DNA from: Candidatus Saccharimonadota bacterium | GTDB taxonomy: Bacteria > Patescibacteriota > Saccharimonadia > Saccharimonadales > Saccharimonadaceae | Assembly: GCA_030445245.1 (NCBI GenBank) | Contig: JAUCSD010000001.1 | Span: forward strand, 812,671 to 876,670 | DNA length: 64,000 nt | Direction: 5' to 3' | In this document: positions 35,072 to 44,118 of the stretch, one piece after another | How the letters are laid out: every line of letters starts with the position of its first letter | How positions within the stretch are numbered: the stretch's first letter is position 1 | The notes under the pieces: generated by a model | Seen by the model: the letters and a program-made list of their open reading frames with translations, nothing else | The model's database searches: none | Told to the model about the DNA's origin: nothing | Translations under genes and position numbers: made by a program

Positions 35072-35542
35072 CTACTTACGAGTAACTTTTACCATGCTGT
35101 GTCGGATAGGGCGAGCGTGCAAGGTGTAGCCCGCCTGAAGTTCTTCTTCAATCACTTCCTTCTCACCAGTCGCATCTTCGTCGAATTGGATTGCCTCGTG
35201 GAGCTCAGGATTAAATTCAACGCCGACCTGAGCGTCGATTCGCTTCAGGTTAAGTCCATCGAGTGCCTTCTCAAGGTTTTTAGCTAGATTAACAATACCT
35301 TGAGCCCATTTGTCTTCTTTGAGTGCGTCAGGAACGTGGTTAGTAGCACGTTCGATTGTGTCGATGACTGGTAATAATTTCAAGATAGTGGCGGCTTGAC
35401 CCGCTTCACGAGCGGCCGTTTTCTCCTGCTCGACACGTTTGCGATAATTTTCAAAATCAGCGCGCGTACGCTGTAAATCCTGTGTTAACTCTTCTACCTG
35501 TTGCTCGAGTTCTTCTTGTTTCTTGCTTTTTGGCATCATCAT
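35072..35542 (-). CDS. grpE: Nucleotide exchange factor GrpE
   Basis: 156 aa. A long N-terminal coiled coil (KKQEELEQQVEELTQDLQR in part) leads to the beta-domain with NPELHEAIQF and AGYTLHARPIRHSMVKV, the classical GrpE signature. It dimerises and opens DnaK for ADP release. It follows hrcA by 8 nt with an SD-like GAGG at the end of the spacer, forming the hrcA-grpE operon. Confidence 0.96.
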   Translation of the reverse strand: MMMPKSKKQEELEQQVEELTQDLQRTRADFENYRKRVEQEKTAAREAGQAATILKLLPVIDTIERATNHVPDALKEDKWAQGIVNLAKNLEKALDGLNLKRIDAQVGVEFNPELHEAIQFDEDATGEKEVIEEELQAGYTLHARPIRHSMVKVTRK

Positions 35543-35550
35543 TCTCCTCT

Positions 35551-36258
35551 TTATAGTACTTCTTCAAGCATAGCCCCGGCATGACGCACGAGACGCATTA
35601 CCTTGCCGTAGCTTTGACGGGTTGGACCAAGCACGCCAATATAGCTTCGATCTGAATATGGTGAGCGGAATCGGCTGATGATCAAGCTGGCACCGCTGGT
35701 TTTACCAATGGGATTTTCAGCGCCGATATAGACATTCAATGGCTCATTAGGTGCCGCTTCGCGTAACCATGGCTCAAGATTATCAAGTAGCCGAGCGACC
35801 GCTTGAGTATGATTACCTTGTAAAAACTCCGGCTGACTAAACAGATTGCCAATACCGCTAATATAGAGCTGATCACCAATAGTTGCCAGACCTAAGTTTT
35901 GAGTCAGATCGACCAAGCTGTCGACCGCGCTACGAATCGCACGCGTCGTTGAATCGCCGTGAGTTCCAATTCTTGCCTCAATCGCTCTCGCACTGCGATC
36001 AAAGGTTGGTAACTCACTCATCTGAGCTTCGGTAATACTGTTAACATACAGCCGATAACCCTGGTCTGTTGGAATTCGACCGGCACTGGTGTGAGGCTGC
36101 ATAATCAGTCCCATCTCTTCAAGTCGTGCCATCTCACTACGAATTGTCGCGCTCGATACGCCGAATAACTTAGCTAACGTAACACTCCCTACAGGAACGG
36201 CTACTTCAGCGTATTGTTCGATAATAGCGGCGAGAATGGCGATTTGTCGGTCGGTCAT
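35551..36258 (-). CDS. hrcA: Heat-inducible repressor HrcA, short form
   Basis: 235 aa, shorter than the roughly 340 aa usual for the family. The winged-helix N-terminus is intact (VSSATIRSEMARLEEMGLI), and it ends with the family signature GVLGPTRQSYGKVMRLV. The loss is in the central insert and dimerisation part. HrcA binds CIRCE elements; three are present in the window at its own gene, dnaK and dnaJ, so autoregulation is expected. The ATG is 6 nt after TAAAAT. Confidence 0.93.
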   Translation of the reverse strand: MTDRQIAILAAIIEQYAEVAVPVGSVTLAKLFGVSSATIRSEMARLEEMGLIMQPHTSAGRIPTDQGYRLYVNSITEAQMSELPTFDRSARAIEARIGTHGDSTTRAIRSAVDSLVDLTQNLGLATIGDQLYISGIGNLFSQPEFLQGNHTQAVARLLDNLEPWLREAAPNEPLNVYIGAENPIGKTSGASLIISRFRSPYSDRSYIGVLGPTRQSYGKVMRLVRHAGAMLEEVL

Positions 36259-36304
36259 ACCTCTATTTTAGCACGATCTGGCACTCATTCAACTAGAGTG
36301 CCAG
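36259..36304 (-). promoter_or_regulatory. CIRCE operator and leaderless promoter of hrcA-grpE
   Basis: CTGGCACTC (36278-36286), 9-nt spacer, GAGTGCCAG (36296-36304): a fully symmetrical CIRCE variant. The minus-strand -35 TTGAAT (36287-36292) is in the spacer, TAAAAT (36265-36270) follows after 16 bp, then 6 nt to the hrcA ATG. Confidence 0.85.
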
Positions 36305-36317
36305 GGATTTGACAGAT

Positions 36318-36351
36318 TTGACTAATGAAGGGCATCCTATATACTGTACTC
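36318..36351 (+). promoter_or_regulatory. Complete leaderless promoter
   Basis: TTGACT (36318-36323), 16-bp spacer, TATACT (36340-36345), 6 nt, ATG at 36352. It sits 13 bp from the hrcA CIRCE on the divergent side and fixes the start of the kinase-like gene. Confidence 0.7.
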
Positions 36352-36990
36352 ATGACAGACACCTTGCTCTCACCCGAACATCTTGCGCATATTAAATCAT
36401 GGCTAAAAACCGGATCAATTAATATCTTTGGCCTGCCATTCGCTGGCAAAGATACACACGGCAGTACCTTAGCTGAACTGTTCGACGCTCCCCTTATCGG
36501 TGGCGGCGAAATACTGCGTAGCGGCGCCTTGCCTCAAGAGTTAAAAAAGGATTTCGATGCCGGTATCCTGACACCTCAAGATGAATATCTTCGCATCGTA
36601 ACACCGTATCTTAGTAAAGAAGAGTTCGAGGGCAAGCCACTGATTCTTAGCTCAGTTGGCCGATGGATCGGCGAAGAAGAAGGCATCCTTAAAGCCACCG
36701 AAATGAGTGGACATCCCACTAAAGCGGTCATCTACCTTCACCTGGCTGAAGAAGTCGTCCATAAGCGTTGGGCGAAGTCTCAGCAAAAGGGTGATCGCGG
36801 AGATCGCGCTGATGACGCTGAACACGTGCTCGATACCCGCATTCAAGAATTCCAGCAGAAGACACTTCCAGTGATCGAAGAATACCGTAAAAAAGATATG
36901 CTCATTGAGATTAATAGTGATGCTGAGAAACATCAAGTTATCGAATGTATCCTTGCCCGACTTTTAGTACTTGCTAGTAAAGACGACTAG
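36352..36990 (+). CDS. Adenylate-kinase-like nucleotide kinase
   Basis: 212 aa from the ATG at 36352; an earlier ATG lies upstream of the -10 box and is rejected. The P-loop is GLPFAGKDT, with Asp where adenylate kinases have Gly (GxxGxGKGT). The LID/CORE end is family-like: RADDAEHVLDTRIQEFQ followed by a helix and strand (EEYRKKDMLIEINSD). It could phosphorylate AMP or another NMP. CPR genomes often carry several Adk paralogues, so this may be the specialised one. Confidence 0.72.
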   Translation: MTDTLLSPEHLAHIKSWLKTGSINIFGLPFAGKDTHGSTLAELFDAPLIGGGEILRSGALPQELKKDFDAGILTPQDEYLRIVTPYLSKEEFEGKPLILSSVGRWIGEEEGILKATEMSGHPTKAVIYLHLAEEVVHKRWAKSQQKGDRGDRADDAEHVLDTRIQEFQQKTLPVIEEYRKKDMLIEINSDAEKHQVIECILARLLVLASKDD

Positions 36991-38783
36991 TCACGCTTAA
37001 GCATCACCGTAAATGCTTCGGATGGTATTTCGACCTTACCAAAGCGTTTCATACGCTTCTTGCCTTTAGCCTGCTTAGCAAGGACTTTCTTCTTACGAGA
37101 CACGTCACCACCATAAAGACCTGTGGTCACATCTTTTCGATAGGCGGAGAGATCGGCACGGGCAATAAATTTGCCGCCGATAGCTGCCTGCAACGCTACC
37201 TGGAAATTCTGGCGAGGGATAACATCCTTTAACTTATCGACAACTTCTCGGCCGATGCGCATTGATTCACTGCGGTGCATCATAATACTCAGGGCATCGA
37301 CAATGTTACCAGCAACATAGAAATCAACCTTTACGAGATCTTCCACACGGTAGGTATCAAGTTCGTAGTTAAAGCTACCGTACCCGCTGGTGACCGATTT
37401 GAGCTGATCATAAAAATCGGTAAGAAGGTTAGCAAGCGGCGCTTCAAAACTAATAAGCGCTCGCTCATCAATATAACTGAGGTTATTTTGAAGGCCACGT
37501 TTGGAGACGATAAGCTGAATGACGCCACCGATATATTCCTGTGGCACGATAATCTCACCCTTAATCCACGGCTCTTTAATTTCGGCGATCTTACTTGGAT
37601 CAGGGAGATCACTCGCTGATTTAATGTCGAGCTCCTCGCCATTGCTAAGACGTACCTGGTAATCGGTTGAAGGATTCGTAACCACTAGGTCAATGTTATA
37701 CTCGCGCTCTAAGCGTTCTCGTACAATGTCCATGTGGAGCAGACCAAGAAAACCAATGCGCACACCGAACCCGAGTACCGGTGAGTTTTCTGGTTCGAAC
37801 TGCAATGCTGAATCACTCAGGCTCAGCTTTTCAACGGCTTCTTTGAGCTCATTGTAATCCTCATTGGACAAAGGGAAGAAACCGGCATACACAAATGGCC
37901 TCACTTCTTTATAACCAGGAAGCTGCTCGACATTATCATACGCCGTACTACCGTGTACGCCGACAAGACTGACCGTATCGCCAACTTTTGCATCACGGGT
38001 TGTCTTAAGGTTGGTCACGATGTAGCCAATCTCACCGGTCTTCAATGAGTCGAAGGGGATCATGCCGGGAGTTAGCGCACCAACTTCAAGTGCAATACCT
38101 TTGGCGCTTGTGGCAAGCATCTTTATGTGTGAGCCTTTTTTTATTTCACCATCAACCACACGAACATACAGAATAACGCCGCGGTAATCGTCATAATAAC
38201 TATCAAAAATAAGTGCCCGAGTCGGCTGCTGGGCTTCACCCTGCGGAGCAACGATTCGTTCCACGACTGCATCGAGTACGCCAGTCACACCCTCACCCGT
38301 CTTGGCGCTGATCTTTAAGATATCGTCTTCCGTACATCCAAGCAGGTTAATGATTTCAGCTGAAACTCTCGGAACATCCGCTGCTGGAAGATCAATCTTA
38401 TTAAGTACAGGGATAATTGTGAGATCGGCGGCAAGAGCCAGATAGACGTTAGCGAGTGTCTGCGCTTGAATTCCCTGACTTGCATCAACGACAAGTACCG
38501 CTCCTTCACAGGCGGCAAGACTTCGCGATACTTCGTAGCTGAAGTCAACGTGACCCGGGGTATCGATCAGGTTCAGGTCATAGCCCTTATAGTGCATACG
38601 AACTGGCGCCAACTTGATCGTAATTCCCTTTTCGCGTTCAAGATCCATACTATCGAGCAATTGTGATTTCATATCACGTTTTTGTACCGTACCGGTCAGC
38701 TCAAGCATACGGTCGGCAAGCGTCGACTTTCCGTGGTCGATATGAGCAATGATACAAAAGTTTCGAATAGTTGTTTGGTTCAT
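36987..38783 (-). CDS. lepA: Elongation factor 4 (LepA)
   Basis: 598-aa translational GTPase, standard length. G1 is AHIDHGKST (13-21), G3 DTPGHVDFSYEV, G4 NKIDLPAAD. The LepA-specific C-terminal domain has RVEDLVKVDFYVAGN and RKDVTTGLYGGDVSRKKK. LepA back-translocates ribosomes and helps subunit biogenesis. A TATAAT box lies 15 nt before the ATG. Its end overlaps the convergent kinase gene by 4 bp. Confidence 0.97.
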   Translation of the reverse strand: MNQTTIRNFCIIAHIDHGKSTLADRMLELTGTVQKRDMKSQLLDSMDLEREKGITIKLAPVRMHYKGYDLNLIDTPGHVDFSYEVSRSLAACEGAVLVVDASQGIQAQTLANVYLALAADLTIIPVLNKIDLPAADVPRVSAEIINLLGCTEDDILKISAKTGEGVTGVLDAVVERIVAPQGEAQQPTRALIFDSYYDDYRGVILYVRVVDGEIKKGSHIKMLATSAKGIALEVGALTPGMIPFDSLKTGEIGYIVTNLKTTRDAKVGDTVSLVGVHGSTAYDNVEQLPGYKEVRPFVYAGFFPLSNEDYNELKEAVEKLSLSDSALQFEPENSPVLGFGVRIGFLGLLHMDIVRERLEREYNIDLVVTNPSTDYQVRLSNGEELDIKSASDLPDPSKIAEIKEPWIKGEIIVPQEYIGGVIQLIVSKRGLQNNLSYIDERALISFEAPLANLLTDFYDQLKSVTSGYGSFNYELDTYRVEDLVKVDFYVAGNIVDALSIMMHRSESMRIGREVVDKLKDVIPRQNFQVALQAAIGGKFIARADLSAYRKDVTTGLYGGDVSRKKKVLAKQAKGKKRMKRFGKVEIPSEAFTVMLKRD

Positions 38784-38804
38784 AGGTAGTTACGCCTGAT
38801 TATA

Positions 38805-40433
38805 TCAGTTTGAATGAGCACGCCCAAACAGCAGCGATTTGACACGATCGACAATCGGGCCGGACTCACGGAGCTTAAGCATCCGACTGAACCACACATA
38901 GGACACGCAGCTAACCACGACGATGGTTGCAAACTTAGGGAATGTCGCGAGGAAGCTTTGATCTGAGGCACCGAGCTGAAACAGCTGAACCATGATATAA
39001 CTCACGATTCCCATAAAAGCGGTGGCACTCGCCATGCGCGAAATGGCATGGAGAAAGTCGAGATTGAATAGTCCCTTAATACGTCGGGACATGACGTAGA
39101 ATAATGTCAGGACCTCGAGACAAGCGACGATCGACTGCGCCCAGGCGAGTCCGTAGGCTCCCATGTTGAGGATTAACGTAAACCAGATCGCGAGGCCAAT
39201 GTTTAAGCTAATGGCAACGATTGAGATGTAGAGGGGTGTTTTTGTATCTTGCTGGGCATAAAAACTTCGTGCCGCAATGTGATAGATCGAACGGAACAAA
39301 ATAGCCACGACGAGTGCGCCCAGAAGTCCTGCCATGAGCGTATCTCCACCATTCTTAATGAAGTTAACCAGGTAGCCACGAGTGAAGTATGTAATGGTTG
39401 CAACGGGTAGCGCAAGCCATATGATCACTCGCAGAATAGATTGTAACTCACTCCTAAATAAATCGGGGCGACCTTCGGCAAGGCGTTCGCTCATCTTTGG
39501 AAACGCTGCGGTGCTGATAGCTACCCCGATAAGGTTAATCGGTAGCATATGAAGCGTGGATGCTTGCTGATAGGCACGAACTGTTCCGGCTACCATACGC
39601 GAGGCAATGTTAATTTCAACAATACTGTTTAAATAATCGGCACCCTGGTCAAGTGAACGAGGAGGCAAGAGGCGTAGTACTTCACGAAAGCCCTTATTTT
39701 TCCAATAAATCTTAAACCGATAATCAAAACCAAGACCCATAAGTCCTATCGAGCTTACGAGCAGCTGGAGAATCGAGCCAAGGACGACACCAAGTGCCAC
39801 GCCCATAATACCGCCTTCAAATATTTGCCAGCCAAAAATATTAATACCGCCAGTAAAGAAGACGGTTCCAATAATAATACCGATGTTATAGATCGTCGGC
39901 GCCAGAGCGTAAAACGTAAACCTTCCGACCGCCTGTTGCATGCTCGCAATAACCGTTGCGACCGCGAACAAGAATGGATTCACGGCAATAACGCGCATCA
40001 TGCTAATAGCCAGACTTCGACCCGACTCATCAAGTCCCGGCCCTACGACATATCGGACTAACGGCTCGGCAAAAATAATAATGAGTATGCTCGCAACGAG
40101 CGTAACCAGCGCCATGAAGTTGACCATGCTGGTTGAAAGTTCCCAAGCGGATTTTTTGTTGCCACTTGCCAGACGCTGATTAAAAACGGGTATGAACGTG
40201 ACACTCAGCGCACCCGAGACAAGGATGAAGAACATGAAGTCAGGGATAGTAAACGCAACCGTATACGCGTCAATACCGAGGGGATACGTGTCAAAGTAGT
40301 ATCCGTTTAAAAGGCGGTCACGAAAGAACCCAAGTCCACTCGACATAAGAGTCGACCCAGCAAGCAGCGCGGCTGCCAGCTGAATCGTTAACTTCATATT
40401 TGCTCTTGCAACAGCGCTTCTTACTCGACCCAT
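38805..40433 (-). CDS. murJ: Lipid II flippase MurJ (MviN family)
   Basis: 542 aa with about 14 hydrophobic helices throughout. Family features include LSVTFIPVFNQRLASG near residue 85, FFLTNES-free cytoplasmic loops, and SFYAQQDTKTPLYIS around residue 395. It exports lipid II for wall synthesis, fitting the PBP1A gene in this window. The stop of ftsH is 23 nt upstream, so it is likely co-transcribed with ftsH. Confidence 0.9.
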   Translation of the reverse strand: MGRVRSAVARANMKLTIQLAAALLAGSTLMSSGLGFFRDRLLNGYYFDTYPLGIDAYTVAFTIPDFMFFILVSGALSVTFIPVFNQRLASGNKKSAWELSTSMVNFMALVTLVASILIIIFAEPLVRYVVGPGLDESGRSLAISMMRVIAVNPFLFAVATVIASMQQAVGRFTFYALAPTIYNIGIIIGTVFFTGGINIFGWQIFEGGIMGVALGVVLGSILQLLVSSIGLMGLGFDYRFKIYWKNKGFREVLRLLPPRSLDQGADYLNSIVEINIASRMVAGTVRAYQQASTLHMLPINLIGVAISTAAFPKMSERLAEGRPDLFRSELQSILRVIIWLALPVATITYFTRGYLVNFIKNGGDTLMAGLLGALVVAILFRSIYHIAARSFYAQQDTKTPLYISIVAISLNIGLAIWFTLILNMGAYGLAWAQSIVACLEVLTLFYVMSRRIKGLFNLDFLHAISRMASATAFMGIVSYIMVQLFQLGASDQSFLATFPKFATIVVVSCVSYVWFSRMLKLRESGPIVDRVKSLLFGRAHSN

Positions 40434-40456
40434 ATGGCTCTTTGCCTAAAGCTTTG

Positions 40457-42313
40457 TTAGTAAAGCTTGGCCTCCGCAGGGAGCGTAGCATCTTTTAGAA
40501 GCTCCTTTACCGTGCCTTCTTCAACCGTTTCATCTTCAAGTAATGCATTAGCTAGCTTATCAAGACTTGCTCGGTTATGCGTAATGACCGTCTCGGCACG
40601 CTTCGCTGCTTCACGCATAAGTACTTCGACTTCTTTGTCGATCTCTCGCGCCGTGTCGTCACTGTATGGACGTTCGTGAGTCATACGGTCGAACATCATT
40701 CCACCATTGTCTTCATGGAAGACCTGGTCACGAAGTTTCGTGCCCATACCTTGTTCGATAATCATATCGCGGGCAATTTCAGTTGCTTTGCGAAGATCCG
40801 AACCGGCACCTGTCGTAATACCATCAGGACCATACATGATTTTCTCAGCGACACGACCACCAAGGGCACGCGCAAGGATATCCTTGAACTCATAGACGTT
40901 TGTGTAGCTACGGTCTTCTGGTGGCAAGAACCATGTTACGCCGCCAGTACCGCCACGAGGGATGATCGTTACCTTGTGAACAGGGTCGCTATCAGGCAGG
41001 ATATGTCCGACAAGCGCGTGACCAGCTTCATGGTAAGCAGTCATCTTCTTCTCTTTTTCGTTCATAACTTTTGTTTTGCGCTCTGGACCAATCGCAACTT
41101 TTTCAAATGCTTCGGTCAAATCAGCGTTACTAATCTTTTTAGCATTTCGACGGGCAGCTACGATAGCAGCCTCATTAGCCATGTTGGCGAGATCAGCACC
41201 ACTCGAACCGGCCGTTTTCGCCGCAAGCGCATCAAGGTTAACAGATTCATCAGTTGGCTTGTTCTTAAAGTGAACCTTCAAGATTGATTCACGATCACGA
41301 CGTTCAGGCAGCATAATGTTCGTACGACGGTCGAAACGACCTGGTCGCAAAAGTGCAGGGTCAAGTACGTCAGCACGGTTAGTTGCAGCTAGAACAATAA
41401 CGTTTGTTCCAGTTTCAAAACCATCCATCTCAACCAAAATCTGGTTCAGCGTTTGCTCACGTTCGTCGTGACCGCCGCCCATACCTGAGCCACGCTTACG
41501 ACCAACAGCATCAATTTCGTCAATGAAGATGATGGCTGGTGCATTCTTCTTTGCCTTAGCAAAGAGGTCACGTACACGTGAGGCACCAACACCGACAAAC
41601 ATTTCTACGAATTCAGAACCTGAGATCGAGAAGAAAGGAACGTTTGCCTCACCAGCCACGGCACGTGCGAGCATCGTTTTACCAGTGCCTGGGTTACCGA
41701 CAAGAAGGACACCTTTTGGAATCTTAGCTCCAAGTGTTTCATACTTCTTAGGATGCTTGAGGAAATCAACGACTTCTTCAAGGTCCTGCTTAGCAGAGTC
41801 ATTACCCGCAATGTCAGCGAACACGACTTTTTCTTTATCAATACCGTAAAGTTTAGCCTTCGACTTACCAAAGCCCATCGCTTGGTTGTTTTGACCCTGG
41901 GCCTGGCGCATCATAAACATGAAGAAGCCAGCGATTAATAGAACAGGAACGATAATGATCGCCAAATTCCAAACCGTGTTTCCCATCTCTGAAGGCGCTG
42001 CAACAGCTACTTCAGTTTTGTTTTGCTCAAGACCTTGTTCGTAAATACTACTGCTGCCTTCTTTGACAGACTTTTCAGTCGGCTTCTCTTGACCCTTTGG
42101 AGTTACCTTGACGTCATTACCTTGGATCTCTAGCTTGGAAATTTTACCAGCATTAGCTCGTGAGATTACATCAGATATTGATACGTCTTTGAGGCTGCTC
42201 TGGGGTGAAAGTACGGCAATGATTGCCAATACTACGAATACGAGGATCGCCCAAAAAAGACTGATTCGAATCAGATTGCTCATCTTCTTTTTCGGTGGTT
42301 GTTTTGTTGCCAT
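40457..42313 (-). CDS. ftsH: ATP-dependent zinc metalloprotease FtsH
   Basis: 618 aa. Two membrane helices (about 15-35 and 112-134) flank a short extracytoplasmic domain. The AAA module has Walker A GNPGTGKT (about 205-212), Walker [12 protein letters not shown] and the SRH region. The zinc motif is HEAGH (about 427-431). FtsH degrades misfolded membrane and short-lived proteins. A weak SD (AAAGG) lies about 14 nt before the ATG. It leads to murJ downstream. Confidence 0.97.
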   Translation of the reverse strand: MATKQPPKKKMSNLIRISLFWAILVFVVLAIIAVLSPQSSLKDVSISDVISRANAGKISKLEIQGNDVKVTPKGQEKPTEKSVKEGSSSIYEQGLEQNKTEVAVAAPSEMGNTVWNLAIIIVPVLLIAGFFMFMMRQAQGQNNQAMGFGKSKAKLYGIDKEKVVFADIAGNDSAKQDLEEVVDFLKHPKKYETLGAKIPKGVLLVGNPGTGKTMLARAVAGEANVPFFSISGSEFVEMFVGVGASRVRDLFAKAKKNAPAIIFIDEIDAVGRKRGSGMGGGHDEREQTLNQILVEMDGFETGTNVIVLAATNRADVLDPALLRPGRFDRRTNIMLPERRDRESILKVHFKNKPTDESVNLDALAAKTAGSSGADLANMANEAAIVAARRNAKKISNADLTEAFEKVAIGPERKTKVMNEKEKKMTAYHEAGHALVGHILPDSDPVHKVTIIPRGGTGGVTWFLPPEDRSYTNVYEFKDILARALGGRVAEKIMYGPDGITTGAGSDLRKATEIARDMIIEQGMGTKLRDQVFHEDNGGMMFDRMTHERPYSDDTAREIDKEVEVLMREAAKRAETVITHNRASLDKLANALLEDETVEEGTVKELLKDATLPAEAKLY

Positions 42314-42384
42314 AAAAAATCGGTTGTACCTTTCTGGTCACAGTTCATGTAAGAAATTTTTGCTCTAACTAATAATAACATTTT

Positions 42385-43230
42385 TCAAGGTGTTTCGACA
42401 ATAAAAGTACGCGTTGTAAACTGAAGACTTACTTGTTCACCAACTTCGTATCGCGTATTGGGCCGAGCTGTCTTAATAGCGATAAGGGCTCGTTCCGCTT
42501 GTGGACGCGTTGGGCTCGTTCCGCCGGCAGCCTGCAAGGCCGCACGCAAAAGTTCACAGGCCAGTTTCGGCTCAAGCTGCGTGAACAGATAGCGTGAATA
42601 CTCGCCCTCACTTTGGATAAACGCATCGATCTCTTTACTGATGGCGGTTTTTAGCGCGATCTGTTTTTGTCGTAATGCACGTATCGTCCGCTTATCACCG
42701 GATGATATTTTTTCAGTTATCACCCGGCGGAGGCGATTTCGTAAGTAGCGGTTACTCACATTAGTACTGTCCTCTACCCACTCAAGGCGGTTAGCTAGTG
42801 CGTAGTCACGGATCCCTTGCTTCGTATGACGAAGCAAGGGACGGGAGACGTCAGAGGCATTGAGCACTGCGAGACCTCGCCAACCAGTACCACGCATCGT
42901 ATTGATGGCAATCGTCTCAACAATATCATCCCCGTGGTGAGCGGTGACAATCGTCGCCTCATGATCATGAGCGGCCTTGCGAAGAAATGCATAGCGACGA
43001 TTGCGAGCCACTTCCTCACTCGCCGAGGTGCCCAATTCTTCTCGAGTCGCTACGAAGGGAAGTCCGTACTTCTTAGCAAGCCCTTCGACGAATCGACTGT
43101 CCGCCGCAGAATCTTCTCTGATACCGTGATCAAAATGAGCCACGATAAGTTCATGGCCGCCCGCCTGTACAAGCATATCGAGCAAGACAACTGAATCAAT
43201 ACCCCCACTAACAGCAATGATACATCGCAT
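42385..43230 (-). CDS. tilS: tRNA(Ile)-lysidine synthase TilS
   Basis: 281-aa N-type ATP pyrophosphatase. The PP-loop is SGGIDS (residues 8-13), followed by FDHGIREDSAADSRFVE and HHGDDIVETIAI, both TilS signatures. It modifies C34 of tRNA-Ile(CAU) so it reads AUA. The C-terminal TilS-C part is abbreviated, common in small genomes. It follows a 57-codon gene by 6 nt and ends in front of ftsH. Confidence 0.93.
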   Translation of the reverse strand: MRCIIAVSGGIDSVVLLDMLVQAGGHELIVAHFDHGIREDSAADSRFVEGLAKKYGLPFVATREELGTSASEEVARNRRYAFLRKAAHDHEATIVTAHHGDDIVETIAINTMRGTGWRGLAVLNASDVSRPLLRHTKQGIRDYALANRLEWVEDSTNVSNRYLRNRLRRVITEKISSGDKRTIRALRQKQIALKTAISKEIDAFIQSEGEYSRYLFTQLEPKLACELLRAALQAAGGTSPTRPQAERALIAIKTARPNTRYEVGEQVSLQFTTRTFIVETP

Positions 43231-43236
43231 AACTGG

Positions 43237-43410
43237 CTAGCCCCATCTTTTAGAAACGTAAACACCGAGCCAAATACCAAAGAAGCCACCAAGGAGACCG
43301 CCTAAGAGACCCCAGCCATCAAGGAGCTCCTTGTCACCAAACAACATGGGTACATAACCCCCAAGGATTCCAAAGACTGTCGCGAAAAATAAGATTACAC
43401 GTTTACTCAT
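43237..43410 (-). CDS. Small two-helix membrane protein
   Basis: 57 aa, easily overlooked. Two hydrophobic Gly-rich helices (about 5-24 and 32-52), separated by DKELLDG and ending SKRWG, form a hairpin. It starts exactly 6 nt after TATACT (43417-43422) and precedes tilS by 6 nt, so it probably opens the tilS transcript. Function is unknown; small glycine-zipper proteins of this kind are common and diverse. Confidence 0.7.
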   Translation of the reverse strand: MSKRVILFFATVFGILGGYVPMLFGDKELLDGWGLLGGLLGGFFGIWLGVYVSKRWG

Positions 43411-43422
43411 ATAGATAGTATA
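43411..43422 (-). promoter_or_regulatory. -10 box with 6-nt spacing to small membrane protein
   Basis: Minus-strand TATACT (43417-43422), 6 nt, ATG at 43410. Leaderless promoter for the small gene and tilS. Confidence 0.65.
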
Positions 43423-43445
43423 TGGATGAATAGTCGCCGAGGCAA

Positions 43446-44078
43446 CTAGGCTCCCGTTGGAGGTGTCTCGTTACAAAGTGCTGAGGTTATGTTTGAAACA
43501 GTATACGACCGCTTGTAATAATCGATGTTTATATCATAAGTACCACTAGCACCGCCGATAGCCGTGTGGTTACATATATAAAACTCTAGAGATGAGTGCG
43601 ACACATCTGTCTCTCTAAACCCAAGTCGACGATACATCGTATCCGTCTGAGGGCTGTCGAGCATATTCCAGCCAGAGAGTACGTAACTCGTTCCATCGCT
43701 TACATACATATAGCATCCCGGGAAGCTATTAACTCCTCGAGATGTTGGGCTACTCTGAGGTAATGTCGTGCTCAAGCTCGGTACCCAGTCTGCCGTATGC
43801 GTACCAAATGAACAGTTAGCGTCCGTTCTGGCTGTCGCGGTACCCCAGTCTGGGTTCAAACTTGCAGCAGTAACCGGATACGTGCCATTGCGTGCTTTGT
43901 ACGCTTCAACTGATCTTTGAACAGCGGTGATATCGCTTTTCACCTTAGTTAGGCGTGAACGAACCTGAATGCCATTATAGATTACTGCGGTTATGGCGGT
44001 CAGGATCGAGATTATAACAATAACAACGATCAGCTCGATAATCGTAAAACCTTTACCGTTTGACCGCGCCTTTTGCAT
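43446..44078 (-). CDS. Type IV pilin-like protein (prepilin)
   Basis: 210 aa. The class III signal is clear: leader MQKARSNGKG, cleavage before FTIIE with Glu at +5, and a hydrophobic helix up to about residue 38. The C-terminal globular domain has four cysteines (for example NCSFGTH and FPGCYMY) and probably two disulphides, and is longer than the 128-aa pilin at 9.3 kb. It is a likely pilus subunit or adhesive minor pilin. A CATAAG box stands 6 nt before the ATG. Confidence 0.85.
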   Translation of the reverse strand: MQKARSNGKGFTIIELIVVIVIISILTAITAVIYNGIQVRSRLTKVKSDITAVQRSVEAYKARNGTYPVTAASLNPDWGTATARTDANCSFGTHTADWVPSLSTTLPQSSPTSRGVNSFPGCYMYVSDGTSYVLSGWNMLDSPQTDTMYRRLGFRETDVSHSSLEFYICNHTAIGGASGTYDINIDYYKRSYTVSNITSALCNETPPTGA

Positions 44079-44118
44079 ATACTACTTATGCTATCACCTT
44101 GCGGTAATACGCACAACG

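Noticed and set aside
40577-41287. A 236-codon open frame on the plus strand opposite ftsH
   Set aside because: It mirrors the conserved AAA and protease region of ftsH and has no promoter or SD.
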